A DNA stretch of 64,000 nucleotides from Agrypnia vestita (lineage: Eukaryota > Arthropoda > Insecta > Trichoptera > Phryganeidae), in assembly GCA_016648135.1 (NCBI GenBank), contig JADDOH010000132.1, positions 659,993-723,992 on the forward strand, given 5' to 3'. A program made the position numbers and the translations under genes. The notes under the pieces were generated by a model. It was given only the letters and a program-made list of their open reading frames with translations, was not told the DNA's origin and searched no databases. Positions 63,157 through 64,000 of this stretch are shown piece after piece. The first letter of the stretch is position 1. Each line of letters starts with the position of its first letter.

Positions 63157-64000
63157 TATGCCGTGTTGTTACGACCTTTCGGGCCGACGTTTCGGATCCC
63201 ATTGCAGGGTCCATCATCAGGGCTGATGTGTTGTCTTGAATGTTGGTGTTGTGGTTAAGTATCAGCTTGCAATACCGTGCCGAAGTCATGATGTGTTTGT
63301 ATTGTGTTGTATGTATGATTCATCTGTTGTCTGATCACTATCTCTGCGGAGTCTGCGACGAGAATGACTTTGAAGCGCCGGATACCAAGATGTTTTTAAT
63401 TTGAGACCATCATCTCTATTAATGTTTATCGGATGCTTGTAGATTTCTAGTGCTTCCTTGATAAGACGCGCATGGTGACTCTTAGGCTTTCCAAGGATTT
63501 TCGGTTCGAATGCAAAATGATGGCCGGTATCCAGAAAATGCTCAGCCAGTGCTGATTTTTCTGGATGACCGAGTTTGCATGCCCGTTTGTGCTCGTTGAC
63601 CCTTTTGGAAATGGTACGCGCCGTTTGCCCCACGTATACTTTATCGCAGTCTTGACAATCGAGTCTATACACACCGTCCGTTTCTAAGCGATCTCGATCC
63701 TTTGCTGATCTCAACATATCTTTAATTTTGAAGTTGGCACCAAAAACTGTCTTAATGTCTCTTTTCTTCTTAATGTCTTTTTAAAAAAAAAAGTCATTCT
63801 CGTCGCAGACTCCGCAGAGATAGTGATCAGACAACAGATGAATCATACATACAACACAATACAAACACATCATGACTTCGGCACGGTATTGCAAGCTGAT
63901 ACTTAACCACAACACCAACATTCAAGACAACACATCAGCCCTGATGATGGACCCTGCAATGGGATCCGAAACGTCGCCCCGAAAGGTCGTAACAACACGG
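63157..64000 (-). mobile_element. Penelope-like element, 5'-truncated, between inverted termini
   Basis: 63157-63372 and 63791-64000 are nearly identical inverted copies (about 210 bp). They enclose and overlap a GIY-YIG endonuclease ORF. Each terminus carries CTGATGATGGACCCTGCAAT then GGGATCCGAAACGTC, the hammerhead-like core. Head-to-head partial copies are characteristic of Penelope-like insertions. The right side continues past the window. Confidence 0.85.
63286..63717 (-). CDS. GIY-YIG endonuclease domain of the Penelope-like element
   Basis: 143 codons. DGVYRLDCQDCDKVYVGQTA then RTISKRVNEHKRACKLGHPE and KSALAEHFLDTGHHFAFEP. GVY and YVG replace GIY and YIG; the arginine of the SKRVNEHK helix, the CxxC pair (Cys-x2-Cys) and the later glutamate (LIKEALEIYKHP) are in place. 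This is the C-terminal nuclease that nicks target DNA in Penelope-like retroelements. The reverse transcriptase that should precede it is missing; the element joins its inverted terminus near 63780. Apparently undamaged over this part. Confidence 0.8.
   Translation of the reverse strand: MLRSAKDRDRLETDGVYRLDCQDCDKVYVGQTARTISKRVNEHKRACKLGHPEKSALAEHFLDTGHHFAFEPKILGKPKSHHARLIKEALEIYKHPININRDDGLKLKTSWYPALQSHSRRRLRRDSDQTTDESYIQHNTNTS

Overview
The window is AT-rich (roughly two thirds A+T) insect nuclear DNA, most likely from a moth or butterfly. The genes are split into many exons with canonical GT/AG junctions. One is a typical insect nicotinic acetylcholine receptor (nAChR) alpha subunit and another is the insect ZFR/Zn72D zinc-finger RNA-binding protein. 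The rest is dense with transposons: a tRNA-derived SINE, Penelope-like elements, PIF/Harbinger, hAT and Tc1/mariner remnants, LINE 3' ends and many fold-back MITEs. Lepidoptera is an inference from this mix.

Layout. (1) Minus strand, 0.58-16.7 kb: five exons of an nAChR alpha subunit, from the signal peptide to the vicinal-cysteine loop C. The membrane half lies beyond position 1. (2) Minus strand, 19.4-30.2 kb: three short exons that join in phase into a predicted secreted precursor of about 96 residues with KR and RRR cleavage sites. I do not recognise it, and it is the best candidate here for an undescribed gene. (3) 30.5-42.8 kb: a gene-poor transposon nest with a 172-bp tandem array, a Tc1-like element with a spliced helix-turn-helix ORF, two near-perfect palindromes, two elements flanked by TTA target duplications, hAT and LINE fragments and a SINE. 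(4) Plus strand, 43.07-63.07 kb: the complete ZFR/Zn72D gene, 20 coding exons that join without a frame break into 951 codons plus stop. Its introns hold several MITEs and a DNA element with 40-bp perfect terminal repeats. (5) 63.16-64.0 kb: a Penelope-like element with a GIY-YIG endonuclease ORF between inverted termini.

The nAChR acts at the neuronal membrane, the ZFR protein binds double-stranded RNA in the nucleus, and the small precursor is predicted to be secreted. Nothing ties the three genes into one pathway. The strongest non-genic signal is a set of hammerhead-ribozyme-like cores (CTGATGA, stem II, GAAACGTC) at Penelope-type termini near 17.5, 26.8, 45.3, 63.2 and 63.95 kb, with a relative near 5.6/6.2 kb. 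In all of them the segment after GAA is self-complementary (ACGT or ACCGGT), as in hammerheads that work as dimers.
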